Shown: positions 36,825 to 45,394, counted from the first letter of the stretch. The stretch: 64,000 nucleotides of DNA from Tumebacillus permanentifrigoris (GCF_003148565.1 NZ_QGGL01000002.1:186001-250000), one strand, 5' to 3'. The notes: a model not told the origin generated them from the sequence alone. Numbers and translations: made by a program.

Positions 36825-36854
36825 ATTATAGCCATGAGAAAGTTCCCATGTCAA
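36825..36854 (-). promoter_or_regulatory. SigA promoter of the iscR-iscS-iscU operon
   Basis: Reading the minus strand: perfect -35 TTGACA (36854-36849), 18-base spacer, perfect -10 TATAAT (36830-36825). It lies about 135 bases before the iscR start. Confidence 0.75.
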
Positions 36855-36917
36855 GCGGTTCCAACACCCGATTCAAGGGCTTGTCAAGAGCTGACGATGC
36901 CCATTTTCAGATACTTT

Positions 36918-37190
36918 TCACTCTTGTGGCGGTTCGACCGCTGCTTGGCGCGGGCGGTTGTCGATGATCACCGGAGCCCCGACGGTGGTCGGGGAATCCG
37001 CACGGTTTTCGTAGGTTCTGAGTTTCTCTACCGCCGGTTGGGCGAGCAGCTCCACCTCATGCTGCACGATGCGCGCGAGGTCGAAGCGGCCTTGGGATTC
37101 GCAGAACTTGCCGACTTCCCAGAGGTTGTTGTAGCGATCCATCTCCTCGCGGCTGAACAGGCCTCGCACTTGCACAGAGATCGGTCTCAT
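36918..37190 (-). CDS. Uncharacterised 90-residue protein
   Basis: A 90-residue protein not recognised. It starts MRPISVQVRGLFSREEMDRY and appears helical up to residue 60 (VGKFCESQGRFDLARIVQHE), with a Pro-rich tail (DNRPRQAAVEPPQE). AGGAGGATTGCC precedes the ATG. Near the end of a minus-strand series after the DUF2225 gene. Confidence 0.55.
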   Translation of the reverse strand: MRPISVQVRGLFSREEMDRYNNLWEVGKFCESQGRFDLARIVQHEVELLAQPAVEKLRTYENRADSPTTVGAPVIIDNRPRQAAVEPPQE

Positions 37191-37348
37191 CTGAAGGCAA
37201 TCCTCCTTTTATAAAAAAGCTCCGATGGGTCGCTTGGCAACGGCCTACTCCAGCGGTTGCTCCCACTCCTCCATCCGATTGAATGCGATGCACCTAAAAA
37301 CTCACCTTCCGCCTTCATCGTGCCGATGTACAGCAGCCTTGTCAAGCC

Positions 37349-38077
37349 CTATCCAGCTTGCTGGTCGTCATGCCCTTCCTCGGTGCCATCGTCTTTGATG
37401 CCTTTGAGCCCTTGGGCGGCGCGAGCTTCGCGGAGCAAGCCCCACTGGTCGCGGGCGAGTTTGATGTATTTTTGGGCGGATTCGCGGTCTTGGATCACTT
37501 GGTTGAAGTACAGCACCGCCTGCTTATCATCCCCGACTCGGCGCGACAATTCCCCGATCAGATACGGCATCTTGCCGTTGTCCTCCAAGCGCGAGTCATG
37601 CTCAAACGCATCGATATAAAATTCCAAGGCATCGCGCAGGAAGCGCTGCTCCTCCTCCACGTCGCCCAGTTCACGATACAGCCACGCCAGATGCAAGCAC
37701 AGCCCGCCGATCGTGCGCGAAGGTTCGCTGACAAACTGTGCACAGAAGATCGCGAGCTTGAACGACACGACCGCCTGTTTGATCGTGCGCTCGCTACAAT
37801 AATCGCGCACCACCCACTTGCTTGCGACCTCCGACACGTACTGCTGCCGGCGCAATGAAGTCACCCGCGGTTGGGTTTTTTCTAAAAAAGAAAATCCGCA
37901 CGTCGTGCATACATTGATTAGATAATGTATAGGATTAGGTCCTCCGTACCTTGCGTAAAAATCCCCTTCTGTTTGTAGGACTTTTACCGCTCGAGTCAGG
38001 ACTTTTTTGGTATTATAGGTCTCCTCACACAATGGACACCGTACTTTACGATCATAAAGCCCATCTGTCGTCGTCAT
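37349..38077 (-). CDS. DUF2225 domain protein
   Basis: A 242-residue DUF2225 protein: a zinc-ribbon-like N-terminus with CPLCEETYNTKK and CTTCGFSF, followed by TPR-like helices (LCLHLAWLYRELGDVEEEQRF, in parts). Family members are found in Firmicutes and have no established role. The ATG at 38077 is chosen; the region between it and the next gene (37191-37348) shows a weak hairpin with six T but no gene I can support. Confidence 0.82.
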   Translation of the reverse strand: MTTTDGLYDRKVRCPLCEETYNTKKVLTRAVKVLQTEGDFYARYGGPNPIHYLINVCTTCGFSFLEKTQPRVTSLRRQQYVSEVASKWVVRDYCSERTIKQAVVSFKLAIFCAQFVSEPSRTIGGLCLHLAWLYRELGDVEEEQRFLRDALEFYIDAFEHDSRLEDNGKMPYLIGELSRRVGDDKQAVLYFNQVIQDRESAQKYIKLARDQWGLLREARAAQGLKGIKDDGTEEGHDDQQAG

Positions 38078-38188
38078 TTTGCCCTACCCCATTTCCAAAT
38101 ATCTAGGTCTATATCCTTATAGTCGCATGATATGCAAGAAACGACAATATACTGTTTTCGTTGACAACGTTTGAACGAGAAAATGGTG

Positions 38189-38217
38189 TTGATTCGCAGG
38201 CGGATTTGGGGTATCAT
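38189..38217 (+). promoter_or_regulatory. SigA promoter of yolD
   Basis: TTGATT, 17 bases, TATCAT, immediately followed by a LexA box at 38220. Confidence 0.55.
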
Positions 38218-38219
38218 AA

Positions 38220-38231
38220 GAACAAACGTTC
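38220..38231. promoter_or_regulatory. LexA (SOS) box upstream of yolD
   Basis: GAACAAACGTTC, flanked by G on the right, matches the B. subtilis LexA/DinR core GAAC-N4-GTTC. Its location two bases after the -10 box suits repression. Confidence 0.72.
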
Positions 38232-38259
38232 GCACGAAATTACTTAAGGGAGCGATTGT

Positions 38260-38574
38260 ATGAATCGTGGAAACAAACTCTGGGAAAGCCATCGCATGAT
38301 CCTACCTGAACACCGCGCTCGCATGTTGGAATCCGAGATCACACCTTATGTCGTGCCGATGTTGCACGAGGACGTCCAAGAGATGATCGAGTACCGGGTC
38401 CAGGAAGCGATGGTTCGCCGCCAGCCGCTCAAACTGGTCGTCGGCGAATCGGACGGCGAACACACCGTCGAGGGCCGTGTCGTCTCCTATCGCACCGAAA
38501 CCCGCAGCCTGCAAATTCACAACGAGTGGGGCCGCTTCCAGATTCCCATCCAGAACATCGTCCGCGTCCTCTAA
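38260..38574 (+). CDS. YolD-like protein, likely SOS-induced
   Basis: A 104-residue YolD-like protein: an N-terminal segment NRGNKLWESHRMILPEHRAR typical of the family, then an Sm-like beta region VEGRVVSYRTETRSLQIHNEW and IPIQNIVRVL. In Bacillus, yolD-type genes lie next to Y-family polymerase genes (uvrX/yqjW) and are LexA-controlled; here no polymerase is adjacent, but a LexA box and promoter precede the gene. AAGGGAGCGATTGT sets the start. Confidence 0.82.
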   Translation: MNRGNKLWESHRMILPEHRARMLESEITPYVVPMLHEDVQEMIEYRVQEAMVRRQPLKLVVGESDGEHTVEGRVVSYRTETRSLQIHNEWGRFQIPIQNIVRVL

Positions 38575-38609
38575 CTACATCTGCCTGCACAGGCACACAC
38601 ATAGCACGT

Positions 38610-38649
38610 AAAGCGCCACCAGAGCCCTAGCCTCTGGTGGCGCTTTTTT
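38610..38649. terminator. Terminator between yolD and the repeat-protein gene
   Basis: Arms AAAGCGCCACCAGAG and CTCTGGTGGCGCTTT around CCCTAGC. Confidence 0.88.
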
Positions 38650-38651
38650 GC

Positions 38652-39602
38652 TTACACTGGAAGTTTCGCTCCAAACGCGTAGTACAAGTCCCCGCCCGGC
38701 GCCTGTTCCAGCCCGATGAGCGACCCTTGATTGGGGAGTTCTACTGTCGACCACGGTTCGTCTGGATTGAGACTTCGCGCATACAGCTTGTCCTCTGACA
38801 ACAGATACAACCGATCCCCGAGCAGGATCAGCCGTTCTGCAGACCGTTTCGCGGTCGGGTACTCGTAGGTGACCGTATGATCGTTCACCCACATGTACAC
38901 CCCTTGAGGGTCGAACGTAATCACATGTCCACCCGTCTTGGTGAAAAACGACCCGTTCACGCGATTCCACTTGCCTGCGTGGAGATCATAGACTTTGTTC
39001 ATCACTTGTGCGTAGATCGTGCCATCTGCGTCAAATGCCGCCCGTGACGTCTCCTTGGGCGCTTCGAGCTTCGTGAAGTGCTGGCCTTCGTCAGCCGACA
39101 CCTGCAAAACGCCATCTGTCACCACCGCGATCTTGCGCCCTTGGACATCGAGGCTCGTCGTCTTGCGCCCGCCCTTCCAGACCGACTTCCACTGACTCCC
39201 TTGGTCGCGCGACAGCCACAGGCCGCTTTCCCCCCACGCATAGAGCCGGTCGCCTTCCCGCCAGAATCGAAAGTATCCTTTGCCTTTGGCACTGCCGGGC
39301 ATCGCCACGTCCTGCCAGTTCGCCCCAGCATCCGTGGAACGCTTCACGAATTGTTGTTCCTTGGTCAGCGGATCAGCATACCCCCACGTCAGCAACGACC
39401 CGTCTGTCAGCTTGAGAATCCCGCTGACATCCCACGCCTCCTTGCCCACGCCCAGCAACGGCTTGTCCCCCACATAGAGCCCGCCGCCCACAGGCGTCGG
39501 CGCTTTTGCCCCAGATGCTGACGTACTTCCAAGCGCAAGACCTAGCGCGAGCACGCACACACTGACCCCGACCCACAAGCCTCGTTTCCATCTGTTCAAC
39601 AA
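38652..39602 (-). CDS. Secreted beta-propeller-like protein (BNR/sialidase-type repeats)
   Basis: A 316-residue protein with a signal peptide (basic NRWKRG, hydrophobic LWVGVSVCVLALGLALG, then STSASGA). The mature part has repeated BNR-like blocks: VKRSTDAGANWQDVAMPGS, LWLSRDQGSQWKSVW, VLQVSADEGQHFTKLE. The S-x-D-x-G-x-x-W pattern marks exo-sialidase/propeller folds, but no catalytic residues of sialidases can be confirmed. The TTG at 39602 is used because AAAGGAG lies eight bases before it. Function unknown. Confidence 0.75.
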   Translation of the reverse strand: MLNRWKRGLWVGVSVCVLALGLALGSTSASGAKAPTPVGGGLYVGDKPLLGVGKEAWDVSGILKLTDGSLLTWGYADPLTKEQQFVKRSTDAGANWQDVAMPGSAKGKGYFRFWREGDRLYAWGESGLWLSRDQGSQWKSVWKGGRKTTSLDVQGRKIAVVTDGVLQVSADEGQHFTKLEAPKETSRAAFDADGTIYAQVMNKVYDLHAGKWNRVNGSFFTKTGGHVITFDPQGVYMWVNDHTVTYEYPTAKRSAERLILLGDRLYLLSEDKLYARSLNPDEPWSTVELPNQGSLIGLEQAPGGDLYYAFGAKLPV

Positions 39603-39630
39603 TCTCTCAACTCCTTTGCTTGATTCCCGG

Positions 39631-39660
39631 TTGCCTCTCCGCGCGCGCATGTACTACAAT
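39631..39660 (+). promoter_or_regulatory. Promoter-like sequence of the Prli42-like gene
   Basis: TTGCCT, 18 bases, TACAAT; 29 bases before the ATG at 39690. Confidence 0.4.
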
Positions 39661-39689
39661 GATTTTGATTGAAAGGAGTCTATCCGCCT

Positions 39690-39782
39690 ATGAAACCCAG
39701 TACAATCAGAGCCATCTCGCTGGTGCTTGCCATCGTCATGGTTGCGTCTTTGTTGTATACGCTTGCTTACTCGCTATCGTAA
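39690..39782 (+). CDS. Prli42-like membrane miniprotein
   Basis: A 30-residue peptide, too short for ordinary gene calls: MKPSTIRAISLVLAIVMVAS then LLYTLAYSLS. A basic N-terminus and one membrane helix are the layout of Prli42, the Listeria miniprotein that anchors the stressosome (RsbR) to the membrane and is conserved as tiny ORFs in Firmicutes. AAAGGAG lies 11 bases upstream and a terminator follows at 39816. The assignment rests on size and pattern only. Confidence 0.6.
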   Translation: MKPSTIRAISLVLAIVMVASLLYTLAYSLS

Positions 39783-39815
39783 TCACGAAGTGAACGTTCT
39801 GAGGCTAGTATGACC

Positions 39816-39856
39816 AAAAAAGGACCTCTCCGCATCCAGCGAAGAGGTCCTTTTTT
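39816..39856. terminator. Terminator after the Prli42-like gene
   Basis: Arms AAGGACCTCTCCGC/GCGAAGAGGTCCTT with A6 and T6 flanks; also ends the convergent YuiH gene. Confidence 0.85.
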
Positions 39857-40527
39857 CATGACTCTTGTGATTTTTTCTGCTCGTGCAAGCGAATGCGGCG
39901 GGCGACACGCTCGTAGTACTCGTCGGTGTTCTTGGTGCCTTGGTGCCATTCTGGGTCGTCTCTGTAGCGTTGCTCCAGCCACGGGTCGGCGTACAGATGA
40001 TACCCGCGCTCCTCCCAGAATCCCGGCTTGTCCTCCGCGACAAATTCGATGCCGCGCACCCACTTCGCTGATTTCCAAAAGTAGAGATGCGGTACGACGA
40101 GGCGCAGCGGCCAGCCATGATTGGGCGTGAGTGCTTCCCCGTCATGCGTGTGGGCAAAAAGTACGTCCTCCATTAAGAGATCGGTCAGCGGCAAGTTGGT
40201 CGACCAGCCTTCCTCGGCGTGGATCACGACGAACTTCGCCTCCGGTTTGACGTTCACTTGTGCCATCACATCGCGAAAGGACACGCCATCCCAAGTGTTG
40301 TCGAGGCGCGACCACGTGGTGACACAGTGGATGTCCGAGGTGGAGCGATACGCTGGCAGCGCCAGAAACTGCTCCCAATTCAGCTCTTTTTCCTCCTCGA
40401 CCAAGCCGAAGATCCGGAACTTCCAGGTCTCCAAGTTGATGCGCGGCACCGTGCCTGCATGCAGAACCGGCCATTTGTCGGTCAGATACTGACCGGGCGG
40501 GACGCGGTCTTTTCCATCGTCGCTCAT
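39856..40527 (-). CDS. Sulfite oxidase-like molybdopterin oxidoreductase (YuiH-like)
   Basis: A 223-residue oxidoreductase molybdopterin-binding domain protein: the molybdenum-ligand cysteine lies in DIHCVTTWSRLDNTWDG, followed by HAEEGWSTNLPL and GWPLRLVVPHLYFWKSAKW. It has no signal peptide or Tat motif, so it is cytoplasmic, like Bacillus YuiH. The substrate is unknown. The ATG at 40527 follows GAGGAGGAGAACGACG. Confidence 0.88.
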   Translation of the reverse strand: MSDDGKDRVPPGQYLTDKWPVLHAGTVPRINLETWKFRIFGLVEEEKELNWEQFLALPAYRSTSDIHCVTTWSRLDNTWDGVSFRDVMAQVNVKPEAKFVVIHAEEGWSTNLPLTDLLMEDVLFAHTHDGEALTPNHGWPLRLVVPHLYFWKSAKWVRGIEFVAEDKPGFWEERGYHLYADPWLEQRYRDDPEWHQGTKNTDEYYERVARRIRLHEQKKSQES

Positions 40528-40588
40528 CGTCGTTCTCCTCCTCATGCGCAAAAGTCGTTGGGTATAGTCTAGCCAAGACCGCAACACG

Positions 40589-40981
40589 TCAGCCGCGCGT
40601 GCTTTGGAACAACTCGATCCATTCCCCATCCGGCCCGTGGAAGAAGAAATAGCGCGACCCATTGGGCAGCGTGGTGATCTCCGTGTCGATCGTCTGCACG
40701 CCCAGCGACTTCAAGCGCTCCACTTCCGGCTCCAGCGCATCGACGGTGAAGGCGATGTGGTGAACCTTGCCTTCGGTCGGGAGGTAGTCGTTGTAACCGA
40801 AGATCAGCTCCAATTCGGTCTCATCTGCGCCTTTGAAGCCGAGAAATGCCAGTTTGATCACGCCGTTGGTGTGGTCGAGCGTGCCTTTCAACTCCATCCC
40901 GATCACGTCGCGGTAAAACGCGATCGAAGCTTCGATGTCGCGGGTCTGAATGCCTACATGTTCGATCTTTTTGATTGCCAT
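40589..40981 (-). CDS. VOC (glyoxalase-fold) protein
   Basis: A 130-residue vicinal-oxygen-chelate protein: IEHVGIQTRDIEASIAFY (metal His), VHHIAFTVDALE (second His) and FFFHGPDGEWIELFQ (metal Glu). It resembles glyoxalase I or methylmalonyl-CoA epimerase, but the identity cannot be settled. The start follows TTGGAGGACGCACAGC. A near-palindrome at 41011 lies just upstream. Confidence 0.85.
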   Translation of the reverse strand: MAIKKIEHVGIQTRDIEASIAFYRDVIGMELKGTLDHTNGVIKLAFLGFKGADETELELIFGYNDYLPTEGKVHHIAFTVDALEPEVERLKSLGVQTIDTEITTLPNGSRYFFFHGPDGEWIELFQSTRG

Positions 40982-41010
40982 GCTGTGCGTCCTCCAATCA
41001 GGTCTTAACA

Positions 41011-41032
41011 TACTATGTATCTGTATATAGTA
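41011..41032. promoter_or_regulatory. Near-palindrome between the VOC and murG genes
   Basis: Arms TACTATGTA and TATATAGTA (eight of nine pair) around TCTG. It lies between divergent genes and has the look of an operator (GntR/YtrA-like), owner unknown. Confidence 0.35.
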
Positions 41033-41108
41033 CCATAATCAGGGGCGCAACAAAGGGATCTTACGGTATAATGGCAGTACTCAACACGGGAAACCAGAGG
41101 TGTAACGA

Positions 41109-42188
41109 ATGAAGAAAAAAATCGTCCTGACAGGCGGCGGCTCTGCGGGCCACGTCACCGGGAATCTCGCGCTCCTGCCGAAGTTGCAGGCAGCAGGCTG
41201 GGACATCGAGTACATCGGATCGTTCGACGGCATCGAACGGGAGATGATCGAGCGGGTTCAGCTACCCTACCACCCGATCGCAGTCGGCAAACTGCGCCGC
41301 TACTTCGATCTGAAAAACCTCAAAGACCCGTTCAAAGTCATCCAAGGCGTCTTTCAAGCGTACAGCGTGCTCCGACGTGTGAAGCCGAGCCTCGTGTTTT
41401 CCAAAGGCGGTTTCGTGGCGGTGCCAGTCGTGATGGGCGCGTGGCTGAACCGCATCCCGGTCGTGATCCACGAATCGGACCTCACCCCCGGCCTCGCCAA
41501 CAAACTCTGCGCGCCATGCGCTGAAAAAGTCTGCGTAACCTTCGCCGAGACGCTCAAGCACATCGAGGGCAACAAAGCCGTACACACCGGCGCTCCGATT
41601 CGCGAAGATGTGTTGCAAGGGGATGCCCAGCGCGGATTTGCCTTCACCCGCCTGACCCCCAAGGACCCGGTCTTGCTGATCATCGGCGGATCGCTCGGTT
41701 CGGAAAAAATCAACCAAGCGATCCGCGCCAACCTCGACGTCCTGCTGGAGAAGTACCAGATCGTACACATCTGCGGCAAAGGTCACGTCGACCCGGCGCT
41801 GGAAGGTCGCCCGCGCTATCGCCAGTATGAATTTGTCTCACAGGAACTTCCCGACCTGTTCGCGATGACCGACCTGTTCGTCTCGCGGGCTGGTTCCAAT
41901 GCGATCTTTGAATTCCTCGCCTTGAAAAAACCGCACGTGCTGATCCCGCTGAGCCGTGCCGCTTCACGAGGTGACCAGATCCTCAACGCCAAGTCATTTG
42001 AAAAAGCAGGCTACAGCCGCGTGCTGTTCGAGGAAGACCTGACCACCGAAACCCTGCTCACCGCGATCCAAGAGACCCATGCGAACCGCGCCGAGTACAT
42101 CGCTGCGATGCAGACCTCCACCGTCAGCGACGCCGTCGGCACGATCATGGGCCTGATCGAGAAACATGCACAGAAGCAACGCAAGTAG
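41109..42188 (+). CDS. murG: MurG-type UDP-GlcNAc:lipid I N-acetylglucosaminyltransferase
   Basis: A 359-residue GT28 glycosyltransferase: GGGSAGHVTGNLAL (first G-loop), FSKGGFVAVPVVMGA, IHESDLTPGLANKL, LLIIGGSLGSEKIN and SRAGSNAIFEFLALKKPHVL. It should transfer GlcNAc to lipid I on the inner membrane face. It stands outside any mur/division cluster; many Bacilli have such an extra copy, so it may not be the main MurG. TATAAT (around 41066) lies upstream with a weak -35. Confidence 0.88.
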   Translation: MKKKIVLTGGGSAGHVTGNLALLPKLQAAGWDIEYIGSFDGIEREMIERVQLPYHPIAVGKLRRYFDLKNLKDPFKVIQGVFQAYSVLRRVKPSLVFSKGGFVAVPVVMGAWLNRIPVVIHESDLTPGLANKLCAPCAEKVCVTFAETLKHIEGNKAVHTGAPIREDVLQGDAQRGFAFTRLTPKDPVLLIIGGSLGSEKINQAIRANLDVLLEKYQIVHICGKGHVDPALEGRPRYRQYEFVSQELPDLFAMTDLFVSRAGSNAIFEFLALKKPHVLIPLSRAASRGDQILNAKSFEKAGYSRVLFEEDLTTETLLTAIQETHANRAEYIAAMQTSTVSDAVGTIMGLIEKHAQKQRK

Positions 42189-42189
42189 C

Positions 42190-42226
42190 AAAAAAGGCAG
42201 GCTTCCCTCTGGAAGCCTGCCTTTTT
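42190..42226. terminator. Terminator after murG
   Basis: Arms AAAAGGCAGGCTTCC and GGAAGCCTGCCTTTT around CTCT. Confidence 0.88.
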
Positions 42227-42261
42227 CCGTCCTGTGCAAGGATCGGCACAGCCTGTTCACT

Positions 42262-44052
42262 TCAGGACGCTTCCCCTTCGAACTGTTGGCGGTACAAGCT
42301 CGCATACAGCCCGTCCTGCTCCAGCAACTGTTCATGCGTCCCATGCTCGACCAGCCTGCCCTCCTCAATCACGAGGATCTGGTCGGCATGCAGGATCGTC
42401 GAGAGGCGATGGGCGATGACCACAGAGGTTCTCGTCTTCATCAAGTTTTCCAACGCCTGCTGGATATACGCCTCAGAGTGCGAATCCAACGCGGATGTCG
42501 CTTCGTCGAGGATCAAAATCGTCGGGTCCTTCAAGATCACCCGTGCGATCGCCATCCGTTGCTTCTCACCGCCCGACAGCTTGTGCCCGCGCTCACCGAC
42601 CACCGTGTCGTACCCATCTGGCAGACCCGCGATCAGATCGTGGATGTATGCCGCCTGTGCCGCTTGCACGATCTCCTCGTCGGTCGCATCCGGTCGCCCA
42701 TAGCGCAAGTTCTCGCGGATCGTCGTGTGGAACAGGTACGTCTCCTGTGTAACCATCCCGATCTCATCCATGACCGACTTTAATTGCACATCGCGCAAGT
42801 CATGCCCGTCGATGAGCACCGCGCCCTTCGAGGGATCATACAGCCGGGGGATCAAGTTGGAGATCGTCGTTTTGCCCGATCCACTAGGGCCCACCAGCGC
42901 CACCAACTGCCCAGGTTCGATCGCGAACGTCAGGTTCTGCAACACCGGACGTTCCTTTTGATACCAAAACGACACATCGGCAAACTCGATGCGCCCCGAT
43001 ACCGTCTGCAACGCCGGTGCCGTTGGCTTGTCTTGAATCTCCACCGGCATGTCCAGATACTCAAACAACCGATCGAACAGCGCCACCGACCCGAGCACGT
43101 TGACCTGAATGTTCGCAAGCGATGCCACCGGCCCGTACAAGCGGTTCAAAAACGCCGTGAACGCAATCACTGTACCCAGCGTGATCGACTGGTCGATGAC
43201 CAACTTCCCGCCGTACCAATAGATGATGGCCGGTCCTGCCGTCGAGATCACCGTGATGAACATGAAGAACCAGCGCCCGATCAAACTCTGGCGAATCTGG
43301 AGCCGCATCAACTCCCGCGTCTTGCTCTCGAAGCGGACGCGCTCATCCGCCTCGCGCCCGAACGACTTGACCAGCAAGGCTCCGCTGACCGAAAGCGTCT
43401 CCTGCATCAACGCGGACATCTCGCCCATTTTCACCTGTGTGTCCTTGCGCACTTGGTAGTTGAGCTTGCCCACCTTGCGCGTCGGCAGGATGAACAGCGG
43501 CAACAACACCAGAGACAACAGCGCCAGCCGCCAGTCCATCACGAACATCGTGACCAACGTCGTCGAGGCCATCAGGAAGTTGTTGATCGATTGGGAGATC
43601 GTATCGGTGACGACATTTTGCAACCCGTTGACGTCATTGTTCACCCGCGACATGATATCGCCCGTCTTGGTACTGGTGTAAAAGCGCAGCGACATCCGGT
43701 GCAAGTGCGTATACATCTGATTACGGATGTCATTCATCACACCTTGCCCGATGATCGAGTTCAGGTAGGTGTTCCCCACGCTGACCACCCCTTGCAGGAT
43801 CGCCGCCACGATCATCGCGATCACCAGCAGATGCAGCAAACTCATGCGCGCTTCTGGAATCGCCGTATCGACCACCCATTTGATCAAAAGCGGCTGCAAC
43901 AGCCCAAACCCTGACATCAGCAGGATGCAGAGGATCACACCGATGCCTTGCTTCCAATAAGGGAGGAAGTAGCGATAGATGCGCAGCAGCGAATCTTTTT
44001 TCAACTCCGGCTTGTCTTTGCCGTCTCGTCCCCAGTCATTGTACCCGTGCAT
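42262..44052 (-). CDS. ABC exporter (MsbA/BmrA-like, homodimeric type)
   Basis: A 596-residue half-transporter: six membrane helices, Walker A VGPSGSGKTT, Q-loop VTQETY, signature LSGGEKQR, Walker B ILILDEATSALD (canonical Glu), switch His AHR. With a complete catalytic site it may work as a homodimer. The ATG at 44052 has GGGAG eight bases upstream; a GTG at 44061 overlaps the stop of the sigma-54 activator gene. Genes of the activator and exporter are thus coupled, but the exporter's substrate is unknown. Confidence 0.9.
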   Translation of the reverse strand: MHGYNDWGRDGKDKPELKKDSLLRIYRYFLPYWKQGIGVILCILLMSGFGLLQPLLIKWVVDTAIPEARMSLLHLLVIAMIVAAILQGVVSVGNTYLNSIIGQGVMNDIRNQMYTHLHRMSLRFYTSTKTGDIMSRVNNDVNGLQNVVTDTISQSINNFLMASTTLVTMFVMDWRLALLSLVLLPLFILPTRKVGKLNYQVRKDTQVKMGEMSALMQETLSVSGALLVKSFGREADERVRFESKTRELMRLQIRQSLIGRWFFMFITVISTAGPAIIYWYGGKLVIDQSITLGTVIAFTAFLNRLYGPVASLANIQVNVLGSVALFDRLFEYLDMPVEIQDKPTAPALQTVSGRIEFADVSFWYQKERPVLQNLTFAIEPGQLVALVGPSGSGKTTISNLIPRLYDPSKGAVLIDGHDLRDVQLKSVMDEIGMVTQETYLFHTTIRENLRYGRPDATDEEIVQAAQAAYIHDLIAGLPDGYDTVVGERGHKLSGGEKQRMAIARVILKDPTILILDEATSALDSHSEAYIQQALENLMKTRTSVVIAHRLSTILHADQILVIEEGRLVEHGTHEQLLEQDGLYASLYRQQFEGEAS

Positions 44053-44057
44053 GCCTC

Positions 44058-45302
44058 TCACTCCCGTTCCTCCTCTCGCCCGCGCACCAACCCGTAGCGA
44101 TGCGCTTTGTTAATAATCGTCGTATGCGAGGTGCCCAACTGCTTCGCAACCGTGCGCAGGCTGTCGTAACGGTCGAGGAAGTCCGCGAGCACTTGCCGCT
44201 CAAACTCCTCCACCCGCTCCTTCAGCGAACCTGTGCCTAACCCGCGTTGCGCGCTGGGGCGTTCCTCTGGGAACATCATGTGGTAAGGCTCAATACACTC
44301 GCCATCGACGAGATGCACCGAGCGCTCCACCATGTTCTCCAACTCCCGCACATTGCCTGGGAAATCGTACTGCGACATCCGCTCTTGGCAAGCGGCTGAC
44401 AACACCAGTCCCATTTTGCCTGTTTTTTGCCGCCAGTTTTGCAGAAAGTGCTCGGCCAGCAGCACCACATCCTCAGGTCGCGACCGCAACGGCGGGATCT
44501 GCACCGGGATCACATGCAAGCGATAATACAAGTCCTCGCGAAACTGCCCCTTGCGCACCATCTGTTGCAAGTCGCGATTGGTGGCGGCGATGACGCGGAC
44601 GTTCACTTGTTGCTCCCGTGTGCCCCCAACGCGGCGGAATGTCCCGGCCTGAATCGTGCGCAGGAGCTTCGCCTGTAGCGGAAGTGGCAGTTCTGCAATC
44701 TCATCGAGGAACAGCGTTCCTTTGTCGGCGGCCTCGTAGAGACCGGGCTTGCCGCCTTTTTTCGTGCCGGTAAAAGCGCCCTCTTCGTACCCGAACAGTT
44801 CGCTCTCCAACAGATGCTCGGGCAACGCCGCACAGTTGATCGCGACAAATGTATACTGCATCCGCGAGCTGGCGTTGTGGATGGCGCGGGCAAAAAGTTC
44901 CTTGCCCGTGCCGCTCTCGCCTAGCAACAGCACGGTCGAGTCTGTTTTGGCGACCATCCGTGCCGTCTGAATGCAGCGCCGCATCAAGTCGCTCTCATGC
45001 ACGATGTCGTCAAATGTGATCTCATCCGCCCGGCTCTTGAACGATTCACGCACCCATTGTGACTCGCGCTCCTCGGCGGGCAGTTTCTGCACCTTGGTCA
45101 CCGCCTGCACCCCGTCGATGTGGAGCAGGTCGCGTTGCACGCGCTCGACCTCGTTTTGCGGATGCTCGAAGCGGACGTAGACAAAGTGACGCATGACCTC
45201 CATCGCCTCGATGTTACAGGCATGGTCGGTCAGCACGCGCACCACATCGAGCGTCATCCCGATGCGGTCGGTTGTTTCCACCATCCAGCGGATCATGGAC
45301 AT
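44058..45302 (-). CDS. TyrR-like sigma-54-dependent activator with ACT domain
   Basis: A 414-residue enhancer-binding protein. Residues 1-75 form an ACT-like sensor ([20 protein letters not shown]), residues about 105-335 the AAA+ domain with Walker [31 protein letters not shown], Walker [12 protein letters not shown] and [10 protein letters not shown]. Residues 365-412 form a TyrR-like HTH ([20 protein letters not shown]). The sigma-54 contact loop reads GAFTGT instead of GAFTGA. The ATG at 45302 follows AGGTGGAAAGCAAC. It may bind an amino acid or related ligand through ACT; a sigma-54 promoter in this window lies at 52536. Confidence 0.88.
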   Translation of the reverse strand: MSMIRWMVETTDRIGMTLDVVRVLTDHACNIEAMEVMRHFVYVRFEHPQNEVERVQRDLLHIDGVQAVTKVQKLPAEERESQWVRESFKSRADEITFDDIVHESDLMRRCIQTARMVAKTDSTVLLLGESGTGKELFARAIHNASSRMQYTFVAINCAALPEHLLESELFGYEEGAFTGTKKGGKPGLYEAADKGTLFLDEIAELPLPLQAKLLRTIQAGTFRRVGGTREQQVNVRVIAATNRDLQQMVRKGQFREDLYYRLHVIPVQIPPLRSRPEDVVLLAEHFLQNWRQKTGKMGLVLSAACQERMSQYDFPGNVRELENMVERSVHLVDGECIEPYHMMFPEERPSAQRGLGTGSLKERVEEFERQVLADFLDRYDSLRTVAKQLGTSHTTIINKAHRYGLVRGREEERE

Positions 45303-45353
45303 GTTGCTTTCCACCTGCCGTTTCCTTTTGGAAAGAATTAGTTCCATTATAAC

Positions 45354-45394
45354 AAAAAACGAGGTGGTCAGCGTGCGCTGACACCTCGTTTTTT
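45354..45394 (-). terminator. Terminator after the GNAT gene
   Basis: Arms AACGAGGTGTCAGCG and CGCTGACCACCTCGTT-type, flanked by A6/T6; directly after the acetyltransferase stop at 45395. Confidence 0.85.

Noticed and set aside
37191-37348. Possible small gene or promoter (TTGACA near 37343)
   Set aside because: Neither reading frame has a good start and homology-like features; the -10 match is poor.
42784-43914. A 376-codon plus-strand open frame
   Set aside because: Antisense to the ABC exporter; very Arg/His/Gln-rich, typical of a reversed frame.
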